From: Pseudorhodobacter antarcticus
Lineage (GTDB): Bacteria > Pseudomonadota > Alphaproteobacteria > Rhodobacterales > Rhodobacteraceae
DNA: 64,000 nucleotides
Assembly (NCBI GenBank): GCA_945862435.1
Contig: CAMAXX010000013.1
Location: 1-64,000, forward strand
Direction: 5' to 3'
Positions 9,355 to 16,937 of this stretch are shown one piece after another. The position numbers and the translations under genes are program-made. The notes beneath the pieces are model-generated. The model searched no databases. It saw nothing but the letters and a program-made list of their open reading frames with translations, and was not told the DNA's origin. The stretch's first letter is position 1, and each line of letters starts with the position of its first letter.

Positions 9355-10152
9355 ATGCTGTCCTACCAACACCATTTCCACGCGGGCAATCTTGCCGATG
9401 TGCAAAAGCACGCGCTGCTGGCGTGGTGTCTTGAGTATCTGACCCAAAAGGACAAACCCCTTACCTACATCGAAACCCATGCGGGGCGCGGCCGCTATGA
9501 TCTGGCCAGCGAACACGCCCTGAAAACAGGCGAGGCCGCGCTGGGCATCACCCGCGCCGAAGGGTGGTTCCCCCCCACCCATCCCTACCGCCAAAGGCTA
9601 AACGAAGTGCGCGCCAGCTATGGCCCCGCCGCATACCCTGGATCGCCCCTGATCGCCGCCCTGTCCCTGCGCGACATCGACACCATGCATTTGGCCGAAC
9701 TGCACCCCACCGAAGTGCAGGCCCTGCGCCACGCCATGAATCCTTGGGGGCCGCATATCTATGCCCGCGATGGGTTTGATCTGGCCCTTGCCCTTACCCC
9801 GCCCACTCCCCGCCGCGGCCTGATGCTGATCGATCCCAGCTACGAGGTGAAAGCCGATTATGACGCCATCCCAGACCGCATCCGCGCCATTGCGCGCAAA
9901 TGGAATGTGGGGATAATTGCTCTGTGGTATCCGCTGCTGACATCGGGCGCGCATGGGCCAATGCTGGCCGCCCTGACCCGCGATTTCCCCGGTGCCCTTC
10001 GCAGCGAAGCCCGCTTTCCCCCTGTGCGAGATGAGCATAAAATGATCGGCACGGGTATGTTTATCATCAACCCGCCCTTCGGGCTGGAGGCCGAGGCCGC
10101 CCGCATCACATCTGCATTCACCAGCCTTGCCAATATGCCCCCCTCCACTTAG
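9355..10152 (+). CDS. rlmJ: 23S rRNA (adenine(2030)-N6)-methyltransferase RlmJ
   Basis: A 265-residue protein starting MLSYQHHFHAGNLADVQKHA, the RlmJ signature. The SAM-binding segment is ETHAGRGRYDL and the catalytic motif is LIDPSYE (DPPY-type). RlmJ methylates A2030 in 23S rRNA. Length is close to the E. coli enzyme (280). It is followed 9 bp later by a TerB-like gene, so the two are probably transcribed together. Confidence 0.92.
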   Translation: MLSYQHHFHAGNLADVQKHALLAWCLEYLTQKDKPLTYIETHAGRGRYDLASEHALKTGEAALGITRAEGWFPPTHPYRQRLNEVRASYGPAAYPGSPLIAALSLRDIDTMHLAELHPTEVQALRHAMNPWGPHIYARDGFDLALALTPPTPRRGLMLIDPSYEVKADYDAIPDRIRAIARKWNVGIIALWYPLLTSGAHGPMLAALTRDFPGALRSEARFPPVRDEHKMIGTGMFIINPPFGLEAEAARITSAFTSLANMPPST

Positions 10153-10161
10153 GTTCCGCCC

Positions 10162-10602
10162 ATGTTTGACAAACTTCTCAAAGCCCTTCTGGCTCCCGCT
10201 CCTGCCCAACTGGCAGACAATGATGCGCGCACAGCGCTGGCCGCCCTGCTGGTGCGGGTTGCCCGCACCGACAATATGTATGCTGCCGAAGAGGTAGAGC
10301 GCATCGAGGCAATCCTTATGCAGCGCTATGGCCTGTCGCCGTTCGAGGCAATGGATCTGCGCGCGCAAGGCGAGGCGCTGGAGGCGCAGGCGCCCGACAC
10401 GATCCGCTTTACCCGCGCGCTGAAAGATGCCGTGCCGCTTGACGACCGCGCCGCCTTGGTGCAGGCGCTGTGGTCGGTTGCGCTGGTGGACGGGTCGCGC
10501 GATGCCGGCGAGGATCAAATGCTGCGGCTTATCGCAAATTTGCTTGGGCTGACCGATGTGGACTCTGGCCTTGCGCGCCAGCGTGCGCAGGCTGCGTTGT
10601 AA
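10162..10602 (+). CDS. TerB-like (tellurite-resistance/DjlA-type) domain protein
   Basis: A 146-residue helical cytosolic protein. The arrangement LAALLVRVARTDNMYAAEEV, ERIEAIL and later WSVALVDGSRDAGEDQMLRLIANLLGL is the TerB/co-chaperone fold, with two acidic helix-loop segments (ARTDNMYAAEE and VDGSRDAGED) that can bind metal in TerB. The specific role is unknown; many bacteria carry a lone TerB protein without a ter cluster, as here. It lies 9 bp downstream of rlmJ. Confidence 0.75.
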   Translation: MFDKLLKALLAPAPAQLADNDARTALAALLVRVARTDNMYAAEEVERIEAILMQRYGLSPFEAMDLRAQGEALEAQAPDTIRFTRALKDAVPLDDRAALVQALWSVALVDGSRDAGEDQMLRLIANLLGLTDVDSGLARQRAQAAL

Positions 10603-10647
10603 AGGGTGGTATTGTAAATGGTAGTATTTCAAATGGCAGCGCAGTAA

Positions 10648-11412
10648 ATGCCCCTCATCGCCGCCTTAGGCATGTATGACCGCCCCGAGACGATGGGCGC
10701 GAATGACAGGCTATGGGCGCTCTTGCGGGACAGCTTGCGCGATCTGGGGCAAGAAGCGCCCGATGCCCTGACGCGCGGCGATTTGGCCTATGTGCAGGGA
10801 TGGCTGTCGCCTGATCTTGTATTCTCGCAAACCTGTAGCCTGCCATATCGCGCCAAATTGGCGGGAAATGTGCAGATCATCGCCACGCCTGATTATGATC
10901 TTCAAGGCTGCCCAGCGGGACACTACCGATCTGTCTATGTCGCGCGGCGCGCTGATGGCTTTGCCACATTGGATGATGTCGCGGGCCTAGATTTCGCATA
11001 TAACGAGGCTCTGTCTCATTCTGGATGGGCCGCCCCCTACGCCGATCATGCCACGCGAGGATTGAATATCCGCCCAAGCTTGCGCACTGGCAAACATGTT
11101 GCTTCGGCTTTGGCAGTGGCGACAGGGAGCGCAGATTATGCCGCAGTCGATGCGCTGACATGGGAAATGATCAAAGCCTATGATCCTTTCGCAGATCTGC
11201 TTCAGGTTATCGACCACACGCCGCCCTCACCTGCCTTGCCATTTATCACCGCCAAAACCCGCGACCCTGCTCGCATCCGCAAAACACTGGCGCAGGCCAT
11301 CGCCGCGCTCAGCCCTGCTGACCGCGCCGCCCTGCACCTGCACGGACTGGTGGATATTCCCGCCACGGCCTACCTGTCGCTATCTATTCCGCCGGCACCT
11401 GCCGATATATAG
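10648..11412 (+). CDS. PhnD/SsuA-like substrate-binding protein without signal peptide
   Basis: A 254-residue protein (MPLIAALGMYDRPETMGAND) with the layout of a type 2 periplasmic binding protein of the PhnD family: QTCSLPYR near residue 61, GHYRSVYVAR, DLDFAYNE-type and GSADYAAVDALTWEM segments. These proteins normally capture phosphonates, phosphite or related ligands for ABC import. Two things are odd: there is no N-terminal signal sequence, and no ABC permease or ATPase is nearby. It may be cytosolic and act as a sensor or have another role. A hairpin begins right at its stop codon. Confidence 0.7.
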   Translation: MPLIAALGMYDRPETMGANDRLWALLRDSLRDLGQEAPDALTRGDLAYVQGWLSPDLVFSQTCSLPYRAKLAGNVQIIATPDYDLQGCPAGHYRSVYVARRADGFATLDDVAGLDFAYNEALSHSGWAAPYADHATRGLNIRPSLRTGKHVASALAVATGSADYAAVDALTWEMIKAYDPFADLLQVIDHTPPSPALPFITAKTRDPARIRKTLAQAIAALSPADRAALHLHGLVDIPATAYLSLSIPPAPADI

Positions 11413-11677
11413 GGGGCGTATGCCGCCCCCTCGCTGCGCTCACCCCCTGCAGGATATTTGGGGAGTTAGGAAAGCGCGTTAACGCGATATTAACTCTGAT
11501 CTGCACATCTTAAACCACGGTACAGGCGGGGACGCCGATGACCGTGAGTTGGGAAGGCCCTTGGTAAAGCTGCTCGCAGATAGCCAAGGGTCAGACCAAC
11601 GTCAGCGCGCCCAAAGCCTGCCCCTTCCTAACTCTGCAAGTATCCTGGGGGGAGCGAAGCGGGGGGCAAAGCCCCCC
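11412..11677. repeat. Composite palindromic repeat, copy 1 (with 150-nt insert)
   Basis: The element has four parts. (1) Hairpin GGGGGCG-tatgc-CGCCCCC at the PhnD-like stop codon. (2) Left arm at 11442-11472 containing CAGGATATTTGGGGAGTTAGGAA-type sequence. (3) Right arm at 11625-11653, its near inverse (TTCCTAACTCTGCAAGTATCC). (4) Hairpin GGGGGGC-AAA-GCCCCCC at 11661-11677. A second copy with the same order but a 13-bp loop lies at 16651-16797. Copy 1 differs by carrying about 152 nt between the arms. Confidence 0.75.
11473..11624. other. Candidate structured RNA element inside repeat copy 1
   Basis: No coding frame. It starts with the perfect palindrome CGCGTTAACGCG (11475-11486). Further on, CACGGT (11516-11521) pairs with ACCGTG (11541-11546) and encloses GGCG-GGGA-CGCC (11525-11536), a stem capped by a GNRA-type tetraloop. 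Next, GTTGG (11548-11552) pairs with CCAAC (11596-11600) and encloses GGCCCTTGG/CCAAGGGTC (11556-11564 with 11584-11592, one G-U), itself holding a short CTG/CAG stem. These nested perfect stems suggest a functional RNA; strand and role are unknown. Confidence 0.4.
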
Positions 11678-11746
11678 TTATGAACCAGACGCCCTAAATT
11701 TCAGTCAGTTTTCGCTTGCTTTGCCCCCCAACGCTCGGCTATTGTA

Positions 11747-11760
11747 AATTTGATCAAATT
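11747..11760. promoter_or_regulatory. 14-bp perfect palindrome, candidate operator of the amine operon
   Basis: AATTTGATCAAATT is perfectly self-complementary and AT-rich in GC-rich surroundings. It lies about 140 bp before the first glutamine-synthetase-like gene, the likely promoter zone of that operon. The binding protein is unknown; no regulator gene is adjacent. Confidence 0.4.
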
Positions 11761-11897
11761 ATGTGGCCCATACTGGCGCTGCAAGGTCACCAACCATAGG
11801 ATAGGATCAAGGGCATGATCCGCATCCGCCACACCTGACGAATGGGCCTGTCCCTTTGGGCAGTGTGGGCGGGGACGTGCCCCGCCTTTGTGATATG

Positions 11898-13235
11898 ATG
11901 AAAGATTGGCTGAGAAAGCATCCCGATGTGCGCACCATTCGTGTGGCGGCAGCGGATTTGAACGGGCAAGCACGCGGCAAACGGGTGCCTGCGCGCTATG
12001 CCGACAACGTGGTGAAAAACGGAACCCGCTTTCCCTTTTCCGTTCTAAACTTGGATATTTGGGGCGAAGATATCGATGACAGCCCGCTGGTGTTTGAACA
12101 GGGCGATCAAGACGGCGTTCTAAAACCCACCGAACGCGGCTTTATGCCGATGCCGTGGCTAGAGGCCCCCACCGCCCTGCTGCCGATCTGGATGTTTCGC
12201 GAAAATGGCACGCCGTATGAGGGCGATCCCCGCCACGCCCTTCGCGCCGTGGTCGAGCGGTTCAAGTCCCGCGGCCTGACCCCCGTTTGCGCGATGGAGT
12301 TGGAATTTTTCCTCATCGACGATTCGGGCAAAACCATGCAGGTACCTGCCAGCCCGCGCAGCGGCAAGCGGCGCAAGGCAGCTGAAACCCTGTCGATCCG
12401 CGCTTTAGATGCCTTTGATACTTTCTTTACTGACCTTTATGACGCCTGCGAGGCAATGGATATTCCCGCCGATACCACCACATCGGAAACGGGGCTTGGG
12501 CAGTTTGAAGTGAACCTGATGCACTGCGACGACCCTTTGCGCGCCGCAGATGATGCATGGCTGTTCAAAATGCTGGTCAAGGGTCTGGCGCGCCGCCACG
12601 GATTTGCGGCCAGCTTTATGGCCAAACCCTACCCAGAATATTCGGGCTCGGGTCTGCACACCCATTTTTCTGTGATCGACGAGAAAGGGGATAATGTGTT
12701 CGATTCCGGCGGGCCAAAAGGCACGGCGATGCTGCGCCACGCCGTTGCGGGCTGCCTGAATGCCATGCATGATTCTGCGCTGATTTTCGCGCCGCACCAA
12801 AACAGCTATGAACGACTTGTGCCTGGCAAACACGCGCCCACGGCGATTGCGTGGGGGTATGAAAATCGCACCGCCGCCATTCGCATTCCCGCAGGCAGCC
12901 CTTCGGCACGGCGCATTGAACACCGCGTTGCAGGCGGCGATGTGAACCCATACCTGATGCTGGCTGTGATCCTTGGCGCGGCGCTTGATGGAATTGAAAA
13001 CCAGATGGAGGCCCCCGCCCCAATTGTTGGCAACGCTTATGCCGTGGACGGGCTGGAGGAGATCCCAACCAGTTGGGAGGCGGCGATTGACGCGCTGGAA
13101 CACTCCAGCATCGTGCCGCGCTTTTTGCACCCAGAGCTGATCAAAAACCTTGTCTCGACAAAGCGGCAAGAGCATCATTACATTGCAGAACTGACCGAAC
13201 AAGAACGGGTCGAGCTGTATTTGGACACGGTATAG
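11898..13235 (+). CDS. Glutamine-synthetase-family ligase (gamma-glutamyl-amine synthetase, PuuA-like), first copy
   Basis: A 445-residue protein with glutamine synthetase landmarks: MELEFFLI (metal-binding Glu), GLGQFEVNL, GSGLHTHFSV (metal His), and ENRTAAIRIP plus SARRIEHR near the C-terminus. Its N-terminus (VRTIRVAAADLNGQARGKR) is that of the GS-III-like/PuuA branch rather than nitrogen-assimilating GlnA; the GlnA adenylylation Tyr region is not obvious. I infer ATP-dependent gamma-glutamylation of an amine. The start is not certain: ATGs at 11895 and 11898 are adjacent, and a TTG lies at 11856; none has a clear ribosome site. First gene of a four-gene operon. Confidence 0.82.
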   Translation: MKDWLRKHPDVRTIRVAAADLNGQARGKRVPARYADNVVKNGTRFPFSVLNLDIWGEDIDDSPLVFEQGDQDGVLKPTERGFMPMPWLEAPTALLPIWMFRENGTPYEGDPRHALRAVVERFKSRGLTPVCAMELEFFLIDDSGKTMQVPASPRSGKRRKAAETLSIRALDAFDTFFTDLYDACEAMDIPADTTTSETGLGQFEVNLMHCDDPLRAADDAWLFKMLVKGLARRHGFAASFMAKPYPEYSGSGLHTHFSVIDEKGDNVFDSGGPKGTAMLRHAVAGCLNAMHDSALIFAPHQNSYERLVPGKHAPTAIAWGYENRTAAIRIPAGSPSARRIEHRVAGGDVNPYLMLAVILGAALDGIENQMEAPAPIVGNAYAVDGLEEIPTSWEAAIDALEHSSIVPRFLHPELIKNLVSTKRQEHHYIAELTEQERVELYLDTV

Positions 13236-13245
13236 AGGCACGGCG

Positions 13246-13938
13246 ATGAAGATCGGCATTTTGCAAACGGGCGAGGCACCAGAGGCGCTACTCGATCTGG
13301 GCGATTACCCCGACTTGTTCGTGCGCCTGTTGCAGGGGCATGGCTTTGATTTTGCGGTCTATCCCGTGCTGCACGGGCAGTTTCCCGCCAGCGCGCACGA
13401 TTGCGATGGCTGGCTGATCACAGGCTCGCGCCATGGGGCCTATGAAGATCATGCGTGGATCCCTCCGCTCGAGGATTTTATCCGCGCCGCCTACGTTGCT
13501 GGCGTGCCGATGGTGGGGGTCTGCTTTGGCCATCAGATCATTGCGCAGGCCATGGGCGGGCGGGTTGAGAAATATGCAAAAGGCTGGTCGGTAGGGGCCA
13601 CGAGCTATGATTTCGGCGGCCAGCAGGTAAAGCTGAACGCATGGCATCAAGACCAAGTTGTGCAAAAACCAGACAGCGCCACGCGCATCGCCAGCAATGA
13701 TTTTTGCGAAAACGCGGCGCTGCTGTATGACGACCGCATGTTCACTGTCCAAGCCCACCCAGAATTTGACGCACGCTTTATTGAAGGGCTGATTGAAAAG
13801 CGCGGGAAAGGTCTGGTTCCCGAAGCGGTTCTATCCGCCGCCGCGCAGCGGTTGGCGGAACCCCTTGATCGCGGCCCCATGGCAGCGCGCATTGCCGATT
13901 TCTTCAAATCCAAAGCGCGCCAGAAATCCGCCGCCTAA
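13246..13938 (+). CDS. Class I glutamine amidotransferase-type hydrolase
   Basis: A 230-residue stand-alone GATase-1 domain with the full triad: nucleophile Cys in VGVCFGHQIIA (about residue 92) and His-Glu in VQAHPEF (about 172-174). Without a synthase domain it would act as a hydrolase. By context between two gamma-glutamyl ligases it may release glutamate from a gamma-glutamylated intermediate, as PuuD does, although PuuD itself belongs to the peptidase C26 branch. Starts 10 bp after the first ligase gene. Confidence 0.8.
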   Translation: MKIGILQTGEAPEALLDLGDYPDLFVRLLQGHGFDFAVYPVLHGQFPASAHDCDGWLITGSRHGAYEDHAWIPPLEDFIRAAYVAGVPMVGVCFGHQIIAQAMGGRVEKYAKGWSVGATSYDFGGQQVKLNAWHQDQVVQKPDSATRIASNDFCENAALLYDDRMFTVQAHPEFDARFIEGLIEKRGKGLVPEAVLSAAAQRLAEPLDRGPMAARIADFFKSKARQKSAA

Positions 13939-13992
13939 CGACACCCTTAGCCCAAGCACGGGCTGGGGGCTAACCCCCAAATCGGTGTGAAC

Positions 13993-15348
13993 ATGTCTAA
14001 ATGGACGGACCAATTGCCCAAAGCCGCCCGCGACTTCATCGGGGGCCGACGTGTAGACGAGGTAGAATGCGTGATTGGCGATATCGCAGGCGTGGCGCGC
14101 GGTAAGGCGATGCCAGCGGCGAAATTTGCCACCCAAGGCAATTATTTCCTGCCCAACTCGATCTTTTTGCAAACCATCACGGGCGAATGGGCAGACAATC
14201 CGTTCGATGCCTTTACCGAACCCGATATGATCCTAGAGCCTGACTTTACCACGGCGACAGCGGCGCCATGGACGGCGGATGTCACTCTGCAAGTCATTCA
14301 TGACGCCAAGGATCAGCAGGGCAATCTGGTTCCGTTCGCGCCGCGCAACCTGCTGCGCCGCATCATGGGCCTTTATGCCGCGCAAGGCTGGACACCTGTG
14401 GTAGCCCCAGAGATGGAATTCTTTCTGACCGCCCGCAATATCGACCCAAACCAGCCCGTTATTCCGCCCATGGGCCGCAGTGGGCGGCGCGCGGCGGGCA
14501 AACAGGCCTATTCGCTGTCAGCAATCGACGAATATGGCAAAGTGATCGACGATATCTATGATTTCGCCGAAGCGCAGGGCTTAGAGATTGACGGTATTTT
14601 ACAAGAAGGCGGCGCAGGGCAGATCGAGCTGAACTTGGCCCACGGCGACCCGATCCGCCTTGCCGATGATGTGTTTTTCTTTAAACGGCTGATCCGCGAG
14701 GCGGCGCTGCGGCACGATTGTTTTGCCACCTTTATGGCCAAACCCATCGCGGGCGAGCCAGGGTCAGCCATGCATATCCACACATCGGTGGTCGATAGCA
14801 GCACGGGCAAGAACATCTTTTCCATCAAAGGCGGCGCAGAAACCGAGGCTTTCTTGCACTTTATCGCAGGGCTGCAAAACCACCTGACAGGCGCGATTGC
14901 CCTGCTTGCGCCCTATGTGAACAGCTATCGGCGCTATGTGCCTGATTTTGCGGCGCCGATTAATCTGGAGTGGGGGCGCGATAACCGCACCACGGGTCTG
15001 CGTATTCCAATCAGTTCCCCCGCCGCGCGAAGGGTCGAAAACCGCCTGCCGGGGATGGATTGCAACCCCTATTTGGGCATCGCGGCCACGCTCGCCTGCG
15101 GGTATCTGGGGCTGATGGAGAAAAAGCTTCCCCGCGCAGAATTTGCAGGGTCTGCCTATATCGACAGTGATGATATTCCCACCAATTTGGGCGATGCGCT
15201 GGATTTGCTTGAGGAAGACACGGCGCTGGTTGATGTGCTGGGCCGTGATTTCTGCAAGGTTTACGCATCGGTCAAACGCAATGAATACAAAGAGTTCTTG
15301 CAAGTGATCTCGCCGTGGGAACGCGAGCATTTGCTGCTGAATGTGTAG
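13993..15348 (+). CDS. Glutamine-synthetase-family ligase (PuuA-like), second copy
   Basis: A 451-residue glutamine synthetase relative with APEMEFFLTA, GGAGQIELNLAHGDP, GSAMHIHTSV and DNRTTGLRIP motifs and the C-terminal RRVENRLPG. It is clearly diverged from the first copy (different N-terminus: DFIGGRRVDEVECVIGDIAG), so the pair probably acts on different substrates or at different steps, or forms a hetero-oligomer. ATG 13993 was chosen; GTG 13987 in the same frame is possible. The next gene starts 3 bp after its stop codon. Confidence 0.82.
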   Translation: MSKWTDQLPKAARDFIGGRRVDEVECVIGDIAGVARGKAMPAAKFATQGNYFLPNSIFLQTITGEWADNPFDAFTEPDMILEPDFTTATAAPWTADVTLQVIHDAKDQQGNLVPFAPRNLLRRIMGLYAAQGWTPVVAPEMEFFLTARNIDPNQPVIPPMGRSGRRAAGKQAYSLSAIDEYGKVIDDIYDFAEAQGLEIDGILQEGGAGQIELNLAHGDPIRLADDVFFFKRLIREAALRHDCFATFMAKPIAGEPGSAMHIHTSVVDSSTGKNIFSIKGGAETEAFLHFIAGLQNHLTGAIALLAPYVNSYRRYVPDFAAPINLEWGRDNRTTGLRIPISSPAARRVENRLPGMDCNPYLGIAATLACGYLGLMEKKLPRAEFAGSAYIDSDDIPTNLGDALDLLEEDTALVDVLGRDFCKVYASVKRNEYKEFLQVISPWEREHLLLNV

Positions 15349-15351
15349 CCC

Positions 15352-16650
15352 ATGAACCTGCTTTACGCCAATGACCGCGCGGGCCAATTCCCGCCCAGCT
15401 ATTACGCCGCCACAGCGATAGGCTCGCGCGAATTTGCCCCCCTGCGCGGCGAAGTGCGGGCCGATGTCTGCATCATCGGCGCGGGCTATACGGGCCTATC
15501 GGCCGCGCTGCATTTGCGCCAAGCTGGGGTATCGGTGGTTGTGGTCGAGGCGCACCGCGTGGGCTTTGGCGCATCGGGGCGCAATGGCGGGCAGGTAGGG
15601 TCTGGCCAGCGCCAAGATCAGGGCTGGATCGAAGCGCGTTATGGGATTGAGCGCGCCCACCGCCTGTGGGACATGGCCCAAGACGCCAAAGCGCTGGTCA
15701 AATCGCTGATCGCCCAGCACAATATCCCAGCCCCCTTTGCCCATGGCGTCGCCCACGCCGCGCGCAGCATGGGCAGCTTTGCGCAGCAATCGTCCTATGC
15801 CGAAAAACTGGCGCGCGACTATGGCTACTTCGAAATCGAGGTGCTGAGGGGCGGTGATTTTGCCGCCATCGTCCCCTCCCCTGCCTATGTCGGCGGCGGG
15901 CTGGATCGCGGCGCGGGCCATATCCACCCGCTGAACTTTTGCATTGGCCTTGGCAATGCCGCGGCAGATGCGGGGGCGCAGATCTTTGGCGGTAGCCCCG
16001 TGCATCACATCGCGGGGGGGGCGCGGCCCATAGTGCAAACCGACAAAGGCCGCGTGATCTGCGATACAGTAATCCTTGCGACCAATGGCTATGGGGCGGG
16101 GTTGACGCGCCAAACCGCCGCCCGCGTGATGCCGATCAATAATTTCATCATCGCCACCGAACCATTGGGCGCAGACGCCGCCCGCGTCCTAACCCAAAAT
16201 ATCGCCGTGGCCGATGATCGCTTTGTGGTGAATTACTGGCGCCTGTCAGAAGATGGCCGCCTGCTGTTCGGCGGCGGCGAAAGCTATGGCTACCGCTTTC
16301 CAAACATCATCCCCACCGTGATGAAACCAATGCTTCAGGTCTACCCCCATCTGCGCGGGGTGCGCATAGATTATGCTTGGGGCGGCACGCTGGCCATTAC
16401 CCCCACGCGTATGCCCTATGCCGCGCGCCTTGGCCCTATTTTGACCGCGTCGGGCTATTCGGGGCACGGCGTGGCCCTTGCAACAATGGCGGGCAAACTG
16501 ATGGCACAGGCGACGCAAGGACAATCTGCTGGCTTTGATCTGCTTACCCAAGTCGCCCCCCCCGCCTTTCCCGGCCTTGGGGGCTTGCGCTGGCCTTTGC
16601 TGGTTGGGGCAATGACGTGGTATTCCTTGCGCGATCGGATGGGGTGGTAA
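15352..16650 (+). CDS. FAD-dependent amine oxidoreductase (PuuB/DadA-like)
   Basis: A 432-residue DAO-type flavoprotein. The dinucleotide-binding loop is VCIIGAGYTGLSAALHL (about residues 39-55), followed by VVVEAHRVGFGASGRNGGQV, the strongly conserved FAD motif of gamma-glutamylputrescine oxidase and related enzymes. The C-terminal GYSGHGVALATMAGKL completes the FAD site. It would oxidise the gamma-glutamylated amine to an aldehyde with ammonia release. Last gene of the operon, ending at the hairpin that opens repeat copy 2. Confidence 0.85.
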   Translation: MNLLYANDRAGQFPPSYYAATAIGSREFAPLRGEVRADVCIIGAGYTGLSAALHLRQAGVSVVVVEAHRVGFGASGRNGGQVGSGQRQDQGWIEARYGIERAHRLWDMAQDAKALVKSLIAQHNIPAPFAHGVAHAARSMGSFAQQSSYAEKLARDYGYFEIEVLRGGDFAAIVPSPAYVGGGLDRGAGHIHPLNFCIGLGNAAADAGAQIFGGSPVHHIAGGARPIVQTDKGRVICDTVILATNGYGAGLTRQTAARVMPINNFIIATEPLGADAARVLTQNIAVADDRFVVNYWRLSEDGRLLFGGGESYGYRFPNIIPTVMKPMLQVYPHLRGVRIDYAWGGTLAITPTRMPYAARLGPILTASGYSGHGVALATMAGKLMAQATQGQSAGFDLLTQVAPPAFPGLGGLRWPLLVGAMTWYSLRDRMGW

Positions 16651-16797
16651 GGGGGCGCTCGCGCCCCCTCGTCGCTTTGCTCCTCACCCCCTGAGGATAT
16701 TTTTAGAGCAAGGAAGCAGCAGACCACTCTGCCTGCTTCCTTACTCTGTAAATATCCTGGGGTGAATGTGCCGCAGGCACAGAGGGGCAAAGCCCCT
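16651..16797. repeat. Composite palindromic repeat, copy 2 (short loop)
   Basis: Hairpin GGGGGCG-ctcg-CGCCCCC begins right after the oxidase stop codon and probably terminates the operon. Then a long inverted repeat: left arm 16685-16719 (CCCCTGAGGATATTTTTAGA, then GCAAGGAAGCAG) and right arm 16733-16764 (CTGCTTCCTTACTCTGTAAA, then TATCCTGGGGTG). It continues with TGTGCC-GCA-GGCACA (16767-16781) and GGGGC-AAA-GCCCC. It has the same modular order as copy 1 at 11412-11677. Confidence 0.75.
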
Positions 16798-16937
16798 TTA
16801 CCCACCCAACGGCAAACCCACCGTATCAAACTGGGCAACAAATCGCCGCACTGCCAAGATCGATACAATTGTCACTTTCATGTTACATCCATACGCTTTA
16901 AGCATATCTACAACAGAGTTTAAGGAAAGCTGCGATC

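Noticed and set aside
9598-10632. 344-codon open frame on the minus strand opposite rlmJ and the TerB-like gene
   Set aside because: Shadow of two well-supported genes; composition rich in His, Gln and Arg with no family pattern.
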